Shown piece after piece: positions 16,739 to 25,636 of a stretch of 64,000 bases of DNA (the first letter of the stretch is position 1; each line of letters opens with the position of its first letter). The DNA comes from a bacterium. GTDB taxonomy: Bacteria; Zixibacteria; MSB-5A5; GN15; FEB-12. The notes beneath the pieces were generated by a model that had not been told where the DNA came from, ran no database searches, and worked only from the letters and a program-made list of their open reading frames with translations. Both the position numbers and the translations under genes were made by a program. The DNA lies in assembly GCA_020444475.1 (NCBI GenBank), contig JAHLKV010000004.1, positions 210,304 through 274,303 on the forward strand, in the 5' to 3' direction.

Positions 16739-19693
16739 ATGAATCATGTGAAGGGATGGCTGGCGGTTGGCGTGTGTTTGCTGCTGTGCGTGTCGGGTGC
16801 GCTGGCGGGAGATGGACATGACCGCCCGCAGCAGACAACCGACCGCGTGGTGGTGGCGCCGTATGCGCCTGACTGGGTGAGAGTCGACACGGTGTTGAAC
16901 CTGACCCAGTGGCCATCGTCGGAAGGGGGCAACGATCACTGGTATGCGGTGATACCGGTGGAAGTCTCGTGGTTAGTGGCCGACAGTGTGGCGCGCACGT
17001 TACTGCACGCTGAGGAGCAGGGCTATCTGGCAACGATGACATCGGCCGCAGAGAACGAGTTCGTGCTGCAAAACGTACTTACCGGGACCGACAAGTGCGG
17101 TGAGGAAGCGCAGTACTTTCTCGGTGGCATCTGGATACCGTACAACTGGCACTGGATCACCGGCGAAAGTTGGGGGTACACGAATTGGGCACCTGGTGAG
17201 CCCAATACGGTCAGTGAAGTGGTAGTGGTTTCAGTGTACGGTCCCGGCTCTGAAGAGGCTGGGTACACGCCGGGTACATGGAACGCGATCGGTCCAGACA
17301 GCTCGGCGATCGGCAATGACGAGTTCTGGGCGGTAGTCGAGTGGGGTGTGCTTGATACGACGCCACCGCCTCCTCCGCCACCGCCACCGCCGCTGGATTC
17401 GCTGGTGAACCTGATGCAGTGGCCGGCGTCGGAGGGCGGCAACGATCACTGGTATGCGATCGTCCCGCAGACGCTGATGTGGTACGAGGCCGACGAGTTC
17501 GCGGAGACGTTTGAGGTGAATGGTCAGGCCGGTTATCTGGCGACGATGCTGTCTCCCGAAGAGAACGAGTGGGTCTACCAGAACGTGGTTACCGGTGTAA
17601 ACGCGCAGACGGCCGGGAATCAATTCTGGATGGGCGGTTTCTGGGAAAGCTACCGATGGTCCTGGTCTACCGGTGAGCAGTGGTGGTGGACCAACTGGTC
17701 GACCGGCGAGCCAAACAATATCGGCAATGAGACGGCGATGGCGATGTGGGGAGATTTCCAGGACGATCCACGCCGAATCCCGGGCAAGTGGAACAATTCC
17801 CCGCCTGACACGACTTTTTATTACCTGCACAGGTACTGGTCACTCGTGGAATTCGGTGAGCCGGACACGACCTGGCTTCCCGATCCACCGGAGTTGGTCA
17901 ATGTGGTCCAGTGGCCGTCGGTTATCGGCGGCAATGATCACTGGTATGCGATTATCCCGATGGAGATCTATTGGGATCAGGCTCGGGAGCTGGCGTCGAC
18001 CTACTACATCGATACGATGGCCGGCTATCTTGCCACCGTCACCAGTGCCGAAGAGAACCAGTTTATCTTCGAGCACGTTATCGCGGGAACGGACCAGCCG
18101 AGCATTCTGGATGAGTTCCATCTCGGCATGTACTGGGGTGGCGCCGACTGGGTGTGGATCACCGGAGAAAACAACTACTATCGCAACTGGGCCCCCGGTG
18201 AGCCGAATAACCTGCTTGTCGAGACGGCGCTGACGATGTGGGGCTATAACAACACCGACCCGCGTCGCATCCCCGGCCGGTGGAACAACTGCCTCCCCAA
18301 CGATCTGGTAAACCCGTACCATCGGTTCTGGGCGGTCGTTGAATGGGGTACACTGGATACAACCAGTCCGCCGCCCCCGCCTCCGGACACGCTGGTGACG
18401 CTGGTGCAGTGGGATACCGCACAGGGTGGCAACGGTCACTGGTACGGCGTATTGCAGGCGGACATGTTCTGGCAGGAGGCGTATTATCGGGCGGCCCAGT
18501 TCGAGGTCGACGGTCAGCTCGGTTATCTGGCGGCGCTGAGCACTCCTGAAGAAAACGCGTTTGTCGCAGCCAACGTGCTTGCTCCTCTGTACGACGGTAC
18601 CCAGACGCATTGGCTGCATCTGGGTGGCCAGCACTCCTATGGCCTGTACGAGTGGTGGGAGCGTACAGCCGGAGGCTGGATGCAGACTGGACCGATAGAA
18701 TGGTTCAATTGGGCGCCGGACGAACCGGACATTGCTCCCTGGGAAGATCGGCATACGCTGGCGATCGCCTTTACCGATCCGCTCGAGACTAATCCGCCGC
18801 TTGGTTCGTGGTCGACAATCTTGTACACGACGTCGGATGAGAAGGCCTGGTTGCTGATCGAGTTCGGTGGTATACCCGAACCGCCACCGCCACCTCCGCC
18901 TCCTCCGCCACCGCCGGATTCGATGATCAATCTGGTGCAGTGGACGGTCGAAGAGGGAGGCAACGGCAACTGGTATGCGATAGTGCCGGGAATCCTCCCC
19001 TGGGTTGAGGCAATCGACTGGGTGACCACCCTCGAGCACGATGGTGTAGTGGGACACCTGGCGACTATCACGAGCGCCGAAGAAAATGACTTCATCTATT
19101 CACAGGTCATTTACGGAGTCGACCCGGGCACCAATCCATCGCAGTTCTGGCTGGGTGGCCACCTGGACGCGGAGGGCGAGTGGTACTGGATCACCGGTGA
19201 GGAATGGGACTACACGAACTGGAATCCCCACGAGCCGAACAACGGCATGGACGAGGATGCCCTCGCGATTTGGAACGGTGTCGATCTTGATCCGCGGCGT
19301 ATCCCGGGCATGTGGAACAACTCACCCGAGGACACCACATTCTACTATCTGCACCGGTACTGGTCACTGGTCGAGTTCGAGGCCGGTGAGCCAATTGCTT
19401 CGCACCCCGACCGTCCCGTGACGACTTTGTCGCAGAACTACCCGAACCCGTTTAACCCGACGACGGAGATAGCCTTCTCGCTGGCGGCCGCGTCGCACGT
19501 GCGGCTTGAAGTCTTCAACATCATGGGACAGCGGGTGGCGCTGTTGACCGACGACCAATTCTCGGTCGGCACGCACAGTATAGAGTGGAACAGCACGAAT
19601 GAAGCGGGTACCCGGGTGGCATCGGGCATCTACTTCTACCGACTGACCACTCAGGATATGGTGGCTACGAAGAAGATGATACTGCTGAAGTGA
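16739..19693 (+). CDS. Secreted protein with five C-type-lectin-like repeats and T9SS-type C-terminal domain
   Basis: A 984-residue exported protein. A signal peptide (MNHVKGWLAVGVCLLLCVSGALAG) is followed by five homologous repeats of about 165 residues. Each begins with QWxxxEGGNxHWYA and contains GYLATxxSxEENxF, WxWITGExWxYTNWxPGEPNN and a final WSLVEFG, which is the C-type-lectin-like fold. Repeats 1-2, 3-4 and 4-5 are joined by proline runs of up to about a dozen residues. The last 85 residues (LSQNYPNPFNPTTEIAF to KKMILLK) match the type A sorting domain of type IX secretion in FCB bacteria. Likely a surface adhesin or carbohydrate-binding protein. Ligand not predictable. Confidence 0.9.
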   Translation: MNHVKGWLAVGVCLLLCVSGALAGDGHDRPQQTTDRVVVAPYAPDWVRVDTVLNLTQWPSSEGGNDHWYAVIPVEVSWLVADSVARTLLHAEEQGYLATMTSAAENEFVLQNVLTGTDKCGEEAQYFLGGIWIPYNWHWITGESWGYTNWAPGEPNTVSEVVVVSVYGPGSEEAGYTPGTWNAIGPDSSAIGNDEFWAVVEWGVLDTTPPPPPPPPPPLDSLVNLMQWPASEGGNDHWYAIVPQTLMWYEADEFAETFEVNGQAGYLATMLSPEENEWVYQNVVTGVNAQTAGNQFWMGGFWESYRWSWSTGEQWWWTNWSTGEPNNIGNETAMAMWGDFQDDPRRIPGKWNNSPPDTTFYYLHRYWSLVEFGEPDTTWLPDPPELVNVVQWPSVIGGNDHWYAIIPMEIYWDQARELASTYYIDTMAGYLATVTSAEENQFIFEHVIAGTDQPSILDEFHLGMYWGGADWVWITGENNYYRNWAPGEPNNLLVETALTMWGYNNTDPRRIPGRWNNCLPNDLVNPYHRFWAVVEWGTLDTTSPPPPPPDTLVTLVQWDTAQGGNGHWYGVLQADMFWQEAYYRAAQFEVDGQLGYLAALSTPEENAFVAANVLAPLYDGTQTHWLHLGGQHSYGLYEWWERTAGGWMQTGPIEWFNWAPDEPDIAPWEDRHTLAIAFTDPLETNPPLGSWSTILYTTSDEKAWLLIEFGGIPEPPPPPPPPPPPPDSMINLVQWTVEEGGNGNWYAIVPGILPWVEAIDWVTTLEHDGVVGHLATITSAEENDFIYSQVIYGVDPGTNPSQFWLGGHLDAEGEWYWITGEEWDYTNWNPHEPNNGMDEDALAIWNGVDLDPRRIPGMWNNSPEDTTFYYLHRYWSLVEFEAGEPIASHPDRPVTTLSQNYPNPFNPTTEIAFSLAAASHVRLEVFNIMGQRVALLTDDQFSVGTHSIEWNSTNEAGTRVASGIYFYRLTTQDMVATKKMILLK

Positions 19694-19735
19694 CCCGATC
19701 CGAGACTGTTCTGCACCGGCAGAACTGACAGACGA

Positions 19736-19768
19736 AGCCCCGGCGGTAACCACGCCGGGGCTTTTTTT
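19736..19768 (+). terminator. Terminator after the lectin-repeat gene
   Basis: AGCCCCGGCG and CGCCGGGGCT, a 10-bp perfect stem with a 7-nt loop, followed by seven T residues. Confidence 0.93.
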
Positions 19769-19788
19769 GTGGTTGGCGGAACCGAGGC

Positions 19789-19817
19789 TTGTCCCATTCC
19801 GGTTCCGGGTGTATAAT
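19789..19817 (+). promoter_or_regulatory. Sigma-70-like promoter of the omptin-like gene
   Basis: TTGTCC, 17 bp, perfect TATAAT. The predicted transcription start near 19824 lies before the ATG at 19855, which supports that start. Confidence 0.7.
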
Positions 19818-19854
19818 CCTCGAAGACGCCACCTCAACGCAAGGACTTCAGCCC

Positions 19855-20889
19855 ATGTCAGCACGCGCCGCCCTCGTTTGCCTTCTTTTCTGCAGCCAGA
19901 TCTGCTCGACTGCCACGGCCCAGGCCGGGCCGGACTCGTCCGAGGTACTGCTGCCCCGCACGTTTGCGTTCTCGACAGCGCCATCGGTCGGGTATGCGTT
20001 CGGCCATACGACGTATGATTTCAGGATTTCGTCGCCGATCGCCACGGTTGGTGAGCCGACGTATTTGCGCAGCGAGCTGGAGTTTCCTCTCGATCAGCTC
20101 ATGATCGGTGGAGTGATTCGGGTGCGGTCGTATCTCGGCGAGGTTGAAGACTGGTCGATCCAGTTGGGTGGGCGAGTGAGCGCCACGAATCCCGGGGGAA
20201 CGATGTTCGACACTGACTGGATTCGAGTGGTTGGAGGTTATGACGGCATCTTCAGCTACACCGAGTCAAGCGCGGAGGGATCGAACATTATTGTCGATTT
20301 CGAGTTTGCCAAGCGCCTGCTGGGTCGTTCGAAGACAACTCTTGGCGTGGTAGCGGCATTTCGCTATCAACGGATCAAACAAGAGGTCGACAACTTCGCG
20401 GGCTGGCAGGTGAACTACGAGAATCCGAATCCACAGCGGGTGACGTTCGAGGTCGACAACACGCCGGCGCTGGAATACCGGGTGACGTATCTCATGCCGC
20501 AGGTTGGAGTCCGGCTGGCCACGCAGATGTCGGAGGGGTTTTCTTTGGATGCCCGTGCTCTCTACGGCTTGACGTTTGCGGATGATTTCGACGATCATAT
20601 CCTCCGCAACAAGGAATCAACCGCCGACGGGCGAGGCAATGCGTTTCGGGCAGTGGTTCGCAGTGAGTGGCTTCTAAACGAACGGCGACCGGGCGCCCGA
20701 CCATTTGTGGGATTCGATGCTGAACTGGTGACCTTGCGAGTTGACGGCGAGCAGACGCAGGTCTGGTACGCCGATGAAGTTGTCCAGGGAGAGGTGATTG
20801 TTCCTGAGGGGACGAGGTTCACCGATCTGCCGCACGATTTCATCAGCACGCAGTATCAGATCGGGCTGCGCTTCGGATTCCGCTTCTAG
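19855..20889 (+). CDS. Omptin-like outer-membrane aspartyl protease
   Basis: A 344-residue beta-barrel. The Sec signal (MSARAALVCLLFCSQICSTATAQA) supports this start, as do the promoter and AAGGA. The pattern follows OmpT: LRSELEFPLDQL in the place of the OmpT SQLDW strand, then GGTMFDTDWI (D119, D121) matching the OmpT GGNMVDQDWM with Asp83/Asp85, then DDFDDH (D246, H248) matching Asp210/His212. The last residue is phenylalanine (RFGFRF). Omptins cleave proteins or peptides at the cell surface. I identify the family from these motifs only; overall identity appears low. Confidence 0.72.
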   Translation: MSARAALVCLLFCSQICSTATAQAGPDSSEVLLPRTFAFSTAPSVGYAFGHTTYDFRISSPIATVGEPTYLRSELEFPLDQLMIGGVIRVRSYLGEVEDWSIQLGGRVSATNPGGTMFDTDWIRVVGGYDGIFSYTESSAEGSNIIVDFEFAKRLLGRSKTTLGVVAAFRYQRIKQEVDNFAGWQVNYENPNPQRVTFEVDNTPALEYRVTYLMPQVGVRLATQMSEGFSLDARALYGLTFADDFDDHILRNKESTADGRGNAFRAVVRSEWLLNERRPGARPFVGFDAELVTLRVDGEQTQVWYADEVVQGEVIVPEGTRFTDLPHDFISTQYQIGLRFGFRF

Positions 20890-20901
20890 GCAGCGTGTCT
20901 C

Positions 20902-21471
20902 TCAGGCGCCGGGTCGCTCGTCCCACGGTTCGACCGTACCGACGACCGAATCGATGCGGTCGTTCGCTATGGCATCGAGCACGCCCGATGCGATTTCGTC
21001 GTCGGTCAACCATCGCGAACCGGCCGGTTCCTGCTTAAAGCCCAGAACGACGGATCGGCAGGAGACGTGTTCGAGTTGCTCGAACGGAGAGCGGTCGGCG
21101 GTTTGTTTAGTCGGATCAGCGGCCTGTGAGCCGAGGACATGGTAGACCTGACACGGTTCGGTCTGATTGCCAAGCAGCCGTGAGACCGCTCCGGCGGCGT
21201 CGCCCGAGTTGGCGTGGATCCAGAGGACGGCAACCGAGATCGGGCCGAGAATCGCTATCGCTTCGCCAATCTTCTTCTCAAACTCTTCGGTCTGTGTGTA
21301 ATCGGCGACGATTGGATTGATCACGCCCGGGCTTCGCTGGGTGTCGCGTACCAGGCCGATCAGACGTTCCTTGTTGCGAGCTACGACCGAGACCCGATGT
21401 CCGGCTTCGGCGAACACCACGCCGACATTGCGAAGCATCCCGGTACCGCCAACTATCAGACAGTGCGCCAT
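20902..21471 (-). CDS. Short-chain dehydrogenase-like Rossmann protein
   Basis: A 189-residue NAD(P)-binding protein with CLIVGGTGML at the N-terminus (glycine-rich loop), the VVARNKERL strand after it and a central VADYTQ acidic position. The central catalytic SxnYxxxK motif of classical SDRs is not evident, so it may be an atypical or NAD(P)-binding-only member. Converges on the omptin-like gene with a 12-bp gap. The C-terminus (WDERPGA) overlaps a GGTCGCTCGTCC motif that recurs in the 58-bp repeats. Substrate unknown. Confidence 0.75.
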   Translation of the reverse strand: MAHCLIVGGTGMLRNVGVVFAEAGHRVSVVARNKERLIGLVRDTQRSPGVINPIVADYTQTEEFEKKIGEAIAILGPISVAVLWIHANSGDAAGAVSRLLGNQTEPCQVYHVLGSQAADPTKQTADRSPFEQLEHVSCRSVVLGFKQEPAGSRWLTDDEIASGVLDAIANDRIDSVVGTVEPWDERPGA

Positions 21472-21599
21472 ACCATCTCCCGTTATTGGTAGTTCTCAGG
21501 CAGTATAGCGGGGCGTACGAGGGTTGTCAAACGGGTCTCCGGAGAAATGAAACATAGAATGGTCCTGTTTTGTTACAGGAACGAAGAGCACAGAAGTCC

Positions 21600-22967
21600 A
21601 TGAAAGAGCGAGCGTACCATATGCAGTCGGCGAAGACAGAACGGCACATCGAAGCGGTTAACCGGCAGGTCGACCTGCACGATCCGCACGGAAAACACCG
21701 GGTGGTGATAATCGGCGGTGGCTTCGGCGGTTTGTACGCTGCCAAGTCGCTGCGCAGGAGCGATGTTGACCTGACGGTGGTCGACCGCCGGAATTTCCAT
21801 CTGTTCCAGCCGCTGCTCTATCAGGTCGCGACCGGTGGGCTGTCGCCGGGCGAGATATCGTCGCCCCTTCGGGCGGTCCTTCGAAGACAAAAAAACGCCC
21901 GGGTGCTGTTGGCGGAAGTTACGGATGTTGACCTCGAGAACCGTCGGGTGATTCTGGTCGATGGTGAGGTGCCGTACGACTCGCTGATTGTGGCGACCGG
22001 TGCTACCCACGACTATTTCGGCAATCCGCAGTGGGAGGTGGACGCGCCGGGACTGAAGACGGTGGAGGATGCGCTGGAGATTCGTAAGCGTATCTATGTC
22101 GCGTTCGAAGCGGCGGAGCGGGAGCCGGACCCGGAGAAAAAGGCCGCCTGGCTGACGTTCGTGGTGGTTGGAGGGGGGCCGACCGGGGTGGAGCTGGCCG
22201 GTGCAATCGGCGAGATAGCGCACTATACGCTGAAGCATGACTTCCGGACTATCGACCCGGGGTTGGCGAGGATCATCCTTGTCGAGGGGATGGATCGTGT
22301 GCTGGGGACGTATGACCGGTCGTTGTCGGAGAAAGCCAAACGCTCGCTCGAGCGGCTCGGCGTCGAGGTGCGGCTGAACGCATTCGTGACGAACGTCGTC
22401 TCGGACGGTGTCACGGTGACGCGCGACCATACCGGGACGTTTGTCCCCGCGAGGACGATACTCTGGGGGGCGGGCGTGAAGGCCAGTCCGCTGGGCAGGA
22501 TCTTAGCCGAAGAGACGGGGGCGGAGACGGACAAGGCGGGGCGTGTGAAGGTGGCACCTGATTTGACGATCCCCGGACATGACAACATCTTCGTCATCGG
22601 TGACCTGGCGAGTTTCGGACACCAGGGGGATCAGCCCCTGCCGGGGGTGGCGCCGGTGGCGATGTCGATGGGTCGGTATGTGGCGAATCGGATAGACGAT
22701 CGTTTGCGGGGGAAGAAGTCCAAACCGTTTCGCTATTTCGAGAAGGGGTCACTGGCGACAATCGGTCGGTCGGCGGCGATAGCGCAGTTCGGCAGAATCA
22801 AAATCTCCGGCTGGTTCGCCTGGGTCACGTGGCTGTTTGTTCACCTGATGTATCTGGTCGAGTTCGACAATCGTCTGCTGGTGCTGATGCAGTGGGCGTG
22901 GAACTACATTACCCGAAACAGAGGCGCCCGCCTCATAACGGGTAAGACGGGCAGGCTGGTCGAGTAA
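21600..22967 (+). CDS. ndh: Type II NADH dehydrogenase (NDH-2)
   Basis: A 455-residue single-subunit NADH:quinone oxidoreductase on the inner face of the membrane, non-proton-pumping. It has the FAD-binding VVIIGGGFGGLYAAKSL, the NFHLFQPLLYQVATGGLSPGEI signature in two parts, the NAD-binding VVVGGGPTGVELAGAI, TILWGAGV, and IFVIGDLAS that contacts FAD. The C-terminal hydrophobic segment (ISGWFAWVTWLFVHLMYLV in parts) is the membrane-associating region. ATG at 21600 is taken; 21621 is an alternative. No operon partner. Confidence 0.93.
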   Translation: MKERAYHMQSAKTERHIEAVNRQVDLHDPHGKHRVVIIGGGFGGLYAAKSLRRSDVDLTVVDRRNFHLFQPLLYQVATGGLSPGEISSPLRAVLRRQKNARVLLAEVTDVDLENRRVILVDGEVPYDSLIVATGATHDYFGNPQWEVDAPGLKTVEDALEIRKRIYVAFEAAEREPDPEKKAAWLTFVVVGGGPTGVELAGAIGEIAHYTLKHDFRTIDPGLARIILVEGMDRVLGTYDRSLSEKAKRSLERLGVEVRLNAFVTNVVSDGVTVTRDHTGTFVPARTILWGAGVKASPLGRILAEETGAETDKAGRVKVAPDLTIPGHDNIFVIGDLASFGHQGDQPLPGVAPVAMSMGRYVANRIDDRLRGKKSKPFRYFEKGSLATIGRSAAIAQFGRIKISGWFAWVTWLFVHLMYLVEFDNRLLVLMQWAWNYITRNRGARLITGKTGRLVE

Positions 22968-23199
22968 GCCTCTCACCGCCGATCGCAGCGGTGCCGGCGT
23001 TCTCAATCGCGCATCTCCGTCATACATCGTTTTCCGCATCAGATCCTCTCGATTCTACCCGGCTGCTCCCTCTGCCGGACATCGACAACTGCCGCAGCTC
23101 TCTGTGGGGTCTCCTGTCGGTTCTGCCGATCAAACAAATAATGGCACGGTCGAGCGGATTCGGTGTAGAAGAGAAGCCACCGGAAAAAAGACAACTATT

Positions 23200-24276
23200 G
23201 TGACACAAGTACCTGAACAAAACAGCGACTCCCTGCGGCGGATAACGTCGATTCTGCCCGTGCAGCGCCGGGTTCTGCTCCTGAGCAATCCGGGATTGGG
23301 CGGGGTTGATCCGTTCAACCGTCCGTCGGCGCTGGCCGAATTGATCGGGAGGCTCGACGGCAGCGCTGTGCAGTCGATCTCAACCGGGTTGTCCGGCCAC
23401 GGACTCCGCCGATGGTGGCGGGAGATGCACGATGCGGTGCATGATGCCGGGACCGTGCAGGTGGTGGTGCTTTCGGACAGGCATCTGTGGACGCGGATTG
23501 TCCCGACGCTGGTGCTCGCTCGCTATATGGGGAGAGCGATTGCGGTGCATATCGAGGTCAATCTTGAGGCGAGGCTTTCCGAAGGAGAGCGTTTTCTCTT
23601 GGTGAAGCTGCTCGGTCTTGCCGACCGAATCAGTGTCGGCGCCACGACCGACTGCGGTTGGCTTCCGGCGGCGATTCGCACGTCGGTGGTGCGGTTGCGG
23701 TCGGCGGCGCATGTGGAGTCGGTGCCGGCACGGGTAATCGGCAAGATGCAGCCGAAGGCACTCTGTTTCGTTCAGCCGGATCAGACCGGCACGGTGGCGT
23801 CGATGGTGCGGGCGATCGAGCTCGTGAAGCAGAAATACCCTCGGGCCGAGCTGGTGCTGGCGACGATCGGTACGGGGACAATTGGATCGGTGTGCGAGAA
23901 TGCGGCGCGGTCGGGTGTGACCTGCGCAAGTGTCTCGACGTTGGCGGAGATTAAGGCGCTGCTTGGTGACGTTGATGTGTTGATCGACCTGTCGCTGGAG
24001 CGTGCGTCGCTGCCGCTGCAGTATGCACTGGCGGGGGGGCTTCCGGTGATTGCGGTGCGGCTCAAGGCGGATCCGTGCCTGACCGACACAAACGCGTTCC
24101 TGCTCGAGACCGATGATTTTGTCGCGGTGGCCGACACGCTGACGGCGATGGTGGAGCGCCCGGATGCGGTCGAGGCGATCTCACGGGCGGCATCGGCCGA
24201 TCACAGCTGGGGGGCTGAGAGCCTGAAGCGTCAGTGGATGACGCATTTCGAGAAGCTTCGTTCGCCGCGTATGTGA
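23200..24276 (+). CDS. GT-B-fold glycosyltransferase-like protein
   Basis: A 358-residue protein resembling family 4 glycosyltransferases: an N-terminal Rossmann half (RRVLLLSNPGLGGVDPFN, then HDAGTVQVVVLSD), and a C-terminal half with the AxxLVLATIGTGTIGS strand, DVDVLIDLSLERASLPLQYALAGGLPVIA, where the usual E-x7-E signature is represented by ERASLPLQYALAGGLPV. It lacks a clear nucleotide-sugar ENPNPNE motif. The start is uncertain; GTG at 23200 is chosen because the upstream in-frame sequence looks non-coding. Donor and acceptor unknown. Confidence 0.65.
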   Translation: MTQVPEQNSDSLRRITSILPVQRRVLLLSNPGLGGVDPFNRPSALAELIGRLDGSAVQSISTGLSGHGLRRWWREMHDAVHDAGTVQVVVLSDRHLWTRIVPTLVLARYMGRAIAVHIEVNLEARLSEGERFLLVKLLGLADRISVGATTDCGWLPAAIRTSVVRLRSAAHVESVPARVIGKMQPKALCFVQPDQTGTVASMVRAIELVKQKYPRAELVLATIGTGTIGSVCENAARSGVTCASVSTLAEIKALLGDVDVLIDLSLERASLPLQYALAGGLPVIAVRLKADPCLTDTNAFLLETDDFVAVADTLTAMVERPDAVEAISRAASADHSWGAESLKRQWMTHFEKLRSPRM

Positions 24277-24305
24277 TTGCGCGGTTCGTTTCCCCCTGAT
24301 ATATT
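24277..24305 (+). promoter_or_regulatory. Candidate promoter, possibly leaderless, for the RecB/Cas4-like nuclease
   Basis: TTGCGC, 17 bp, TATATT. The -10 ends only six bases before the ATG and no ribosome binding site is visible. Confidence 0.45.
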
Positions 24306-24311
24306 CCCCTT

Positions 24312-25553
24312 ATGCTTAAACGATACAGTCACAGTGCGATAGATACCTATCGCCGCTGCCCCCGCCAGTACAAATTCAAGTACATCGAGAAACCGGACAT
24401 CCCCAAACGGGTGACCGCCGATGCCTATATGGGCAACGCCGTACATCGAGTACTGAAGCAGTTGCATGACGCGGCGGGTCTGGGCAAAGCGTTGACGCTG
24501 GCGCAGGTGTTGAAGATTTATGACGACGAGTGGGACAAGCCGGAGAAGCGTCAGATCACGGTGGCCAAGGAGAGTGTGACGGTCGATGACTACATCGCGG
24601 CCGGTCGTAAGATGCTTACGACGTATTATGAGCGCAACTTCCCGTTCGATCAGGGACCGACGCTGGCGATGGAGAAATATCTCACCTGCGATTTGCCGAA
24701 CTCCCCACACCGCATGACGGCGATTATCGACCGATTGTGGCGGCGGCCGGATGGTGTCGTTGAGATCTGCGACTACAAGACCGGTGCGCAGTTACCCGCG
24801 GGAGGGAGAGACCCGAAGTTTTTCTTCCAGATGGGCATCTATCAACTCGCCGTGCAGCAGACGTGGCCGGATTTCAAGGATATCGAGTTGGTGCAGTACT
24901 TCCTGCGGTTGAATGAAACGGTTACTTATCGGATGTCCGAAGAGGATCTCGAGGTACTGGCGATGGAGCTTCGGAATACCATCGCGGAGACGGTCTACGC
25001 CGAACGTAAGGATGATTTCCCGACGACCGAAGGGAGTCACTGCAGTTTCTGCGAGTATTTCGACTATTGTCCGGCCAAGCGACATCGGCTGATACTGGAC
25101 AAAGAGGAAGGCAAGGGAGGCGGAGCGGAGCGAAGCACAGCCGAGTCAGCGTCGGAGCTGACCGAGAAGTATCTCGACGTGTATCAGCGCCTTCGCGAGT
25201 TGAAGGCCGAAGCGGATGCGCTCAAGGCAGATCTGGCGCGGACCGCCACCGAGTTGGGAGTGAACAAGCTGGCGGCGCCAAGCGGTGAAGTTTCGGTGCG
25301 GATTGAGCGCAAGGACAAGTTTATTACCAAGACGCAGGACGAGGCGGGGTGGGCTGATTTCGGGGCTCTGGTGCGGGCGTTGGAGCTGGATCAGTATCTC
25401 GTACCGGACGGACGGGCGATTCTTAAGGATGTATACAAAAAGGGCCTGCTGCCGGATGACCAGCTTCAGAAGCTTTCGGAGTTTTTGATCGAGAAAGAAG
25501 AGGTCACCGTGCGGGCGAAGCTTCGGGCGGTCGAGGACGACGAAGATGATTAG
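24312..25553 (+). CDS. PD-(D/E)XK nuclease, RecB/Cas4-like with Fe-S cysteines
   Basis: A 413-residue protein of the RecB-family exonuclease superfamily (PDDEXK_1). The N-terminal YSHSAIDTYRRCPRQYKFKYI and MGNAVHRVLKQLH, then AIIDRLWRR with VEICDYKTGAQ (catalytic D and K), and QMGIYQLAVQ give the nuclease core. A cysteine at residue 18 plus CSFCEYFDYC are placed as in Cas4/AddB 4Fe-4S clusters. A coiled coil (about 285-320) follows, then a C-terminal region with no recognised domain. No cas gene is nearby; a DNA-repair role is likelier than adaptation. Confidence 0.85.
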   Translation: MLKRYSHSAIDTYRRCPRQYKFKYIEKPDIPKRVTADAYMGNAVHRVLKQLHDAAGLGKALTLAQVLKIYDDEWDKPEKRQITVAKESVTVDDYIAAGRKMLTTYYERNFPFDQGPTLAMEKYLTCDLPNSPHRMTAIIDRLWRRPDGVVEICDYKTGAQLPAGGRDPKFFFQMGIYQLAVQQTWPDFKDIELVQYFLRLNETVTYRMSEEDLEVLAMELRNTIAETVYAERKDDFPTTEGSHCSFCEYFDYCPAKRHRLILDKEEGKGGGAERSTAESASELTEKYLDVYQRLRELKAEADALKADLARTATELGVNKLAAPSGEVSVRIERKDKFITKTQDEAGWADFGALVRALELDQYLVPDGRAILKDVYKKGLLPDDQLQKLSEFLIEKEEVTVRAKLRAVEDDEDD

Positions 25554-25585
25554 CGCGCCTGGCAGGCGATGGACAGATAAGAGAA

Positions 25586-25615
25586 ACGCCCGGTCGAAAT
25601 CGGCCGGGCGTGTTC
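25586..25615 (+). terminator. Bidirectional terminator
   Basis: ACGCCCGG and CCGGGCGT pair across a 10-nt loop, with A-rich and T-rich flanks, between convergent genes. Confidence 0.8.
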
Positions 25616-25636
25616 ATTTCGTACTCGCGGGTCATG

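Noticed and set aside
24312-25553. Cas4 of a CRISPR system
   Set aside because: No cas1, cas2 or repeat array in the window; the nuclease has a long C-terminal extension not seen in Cas4.
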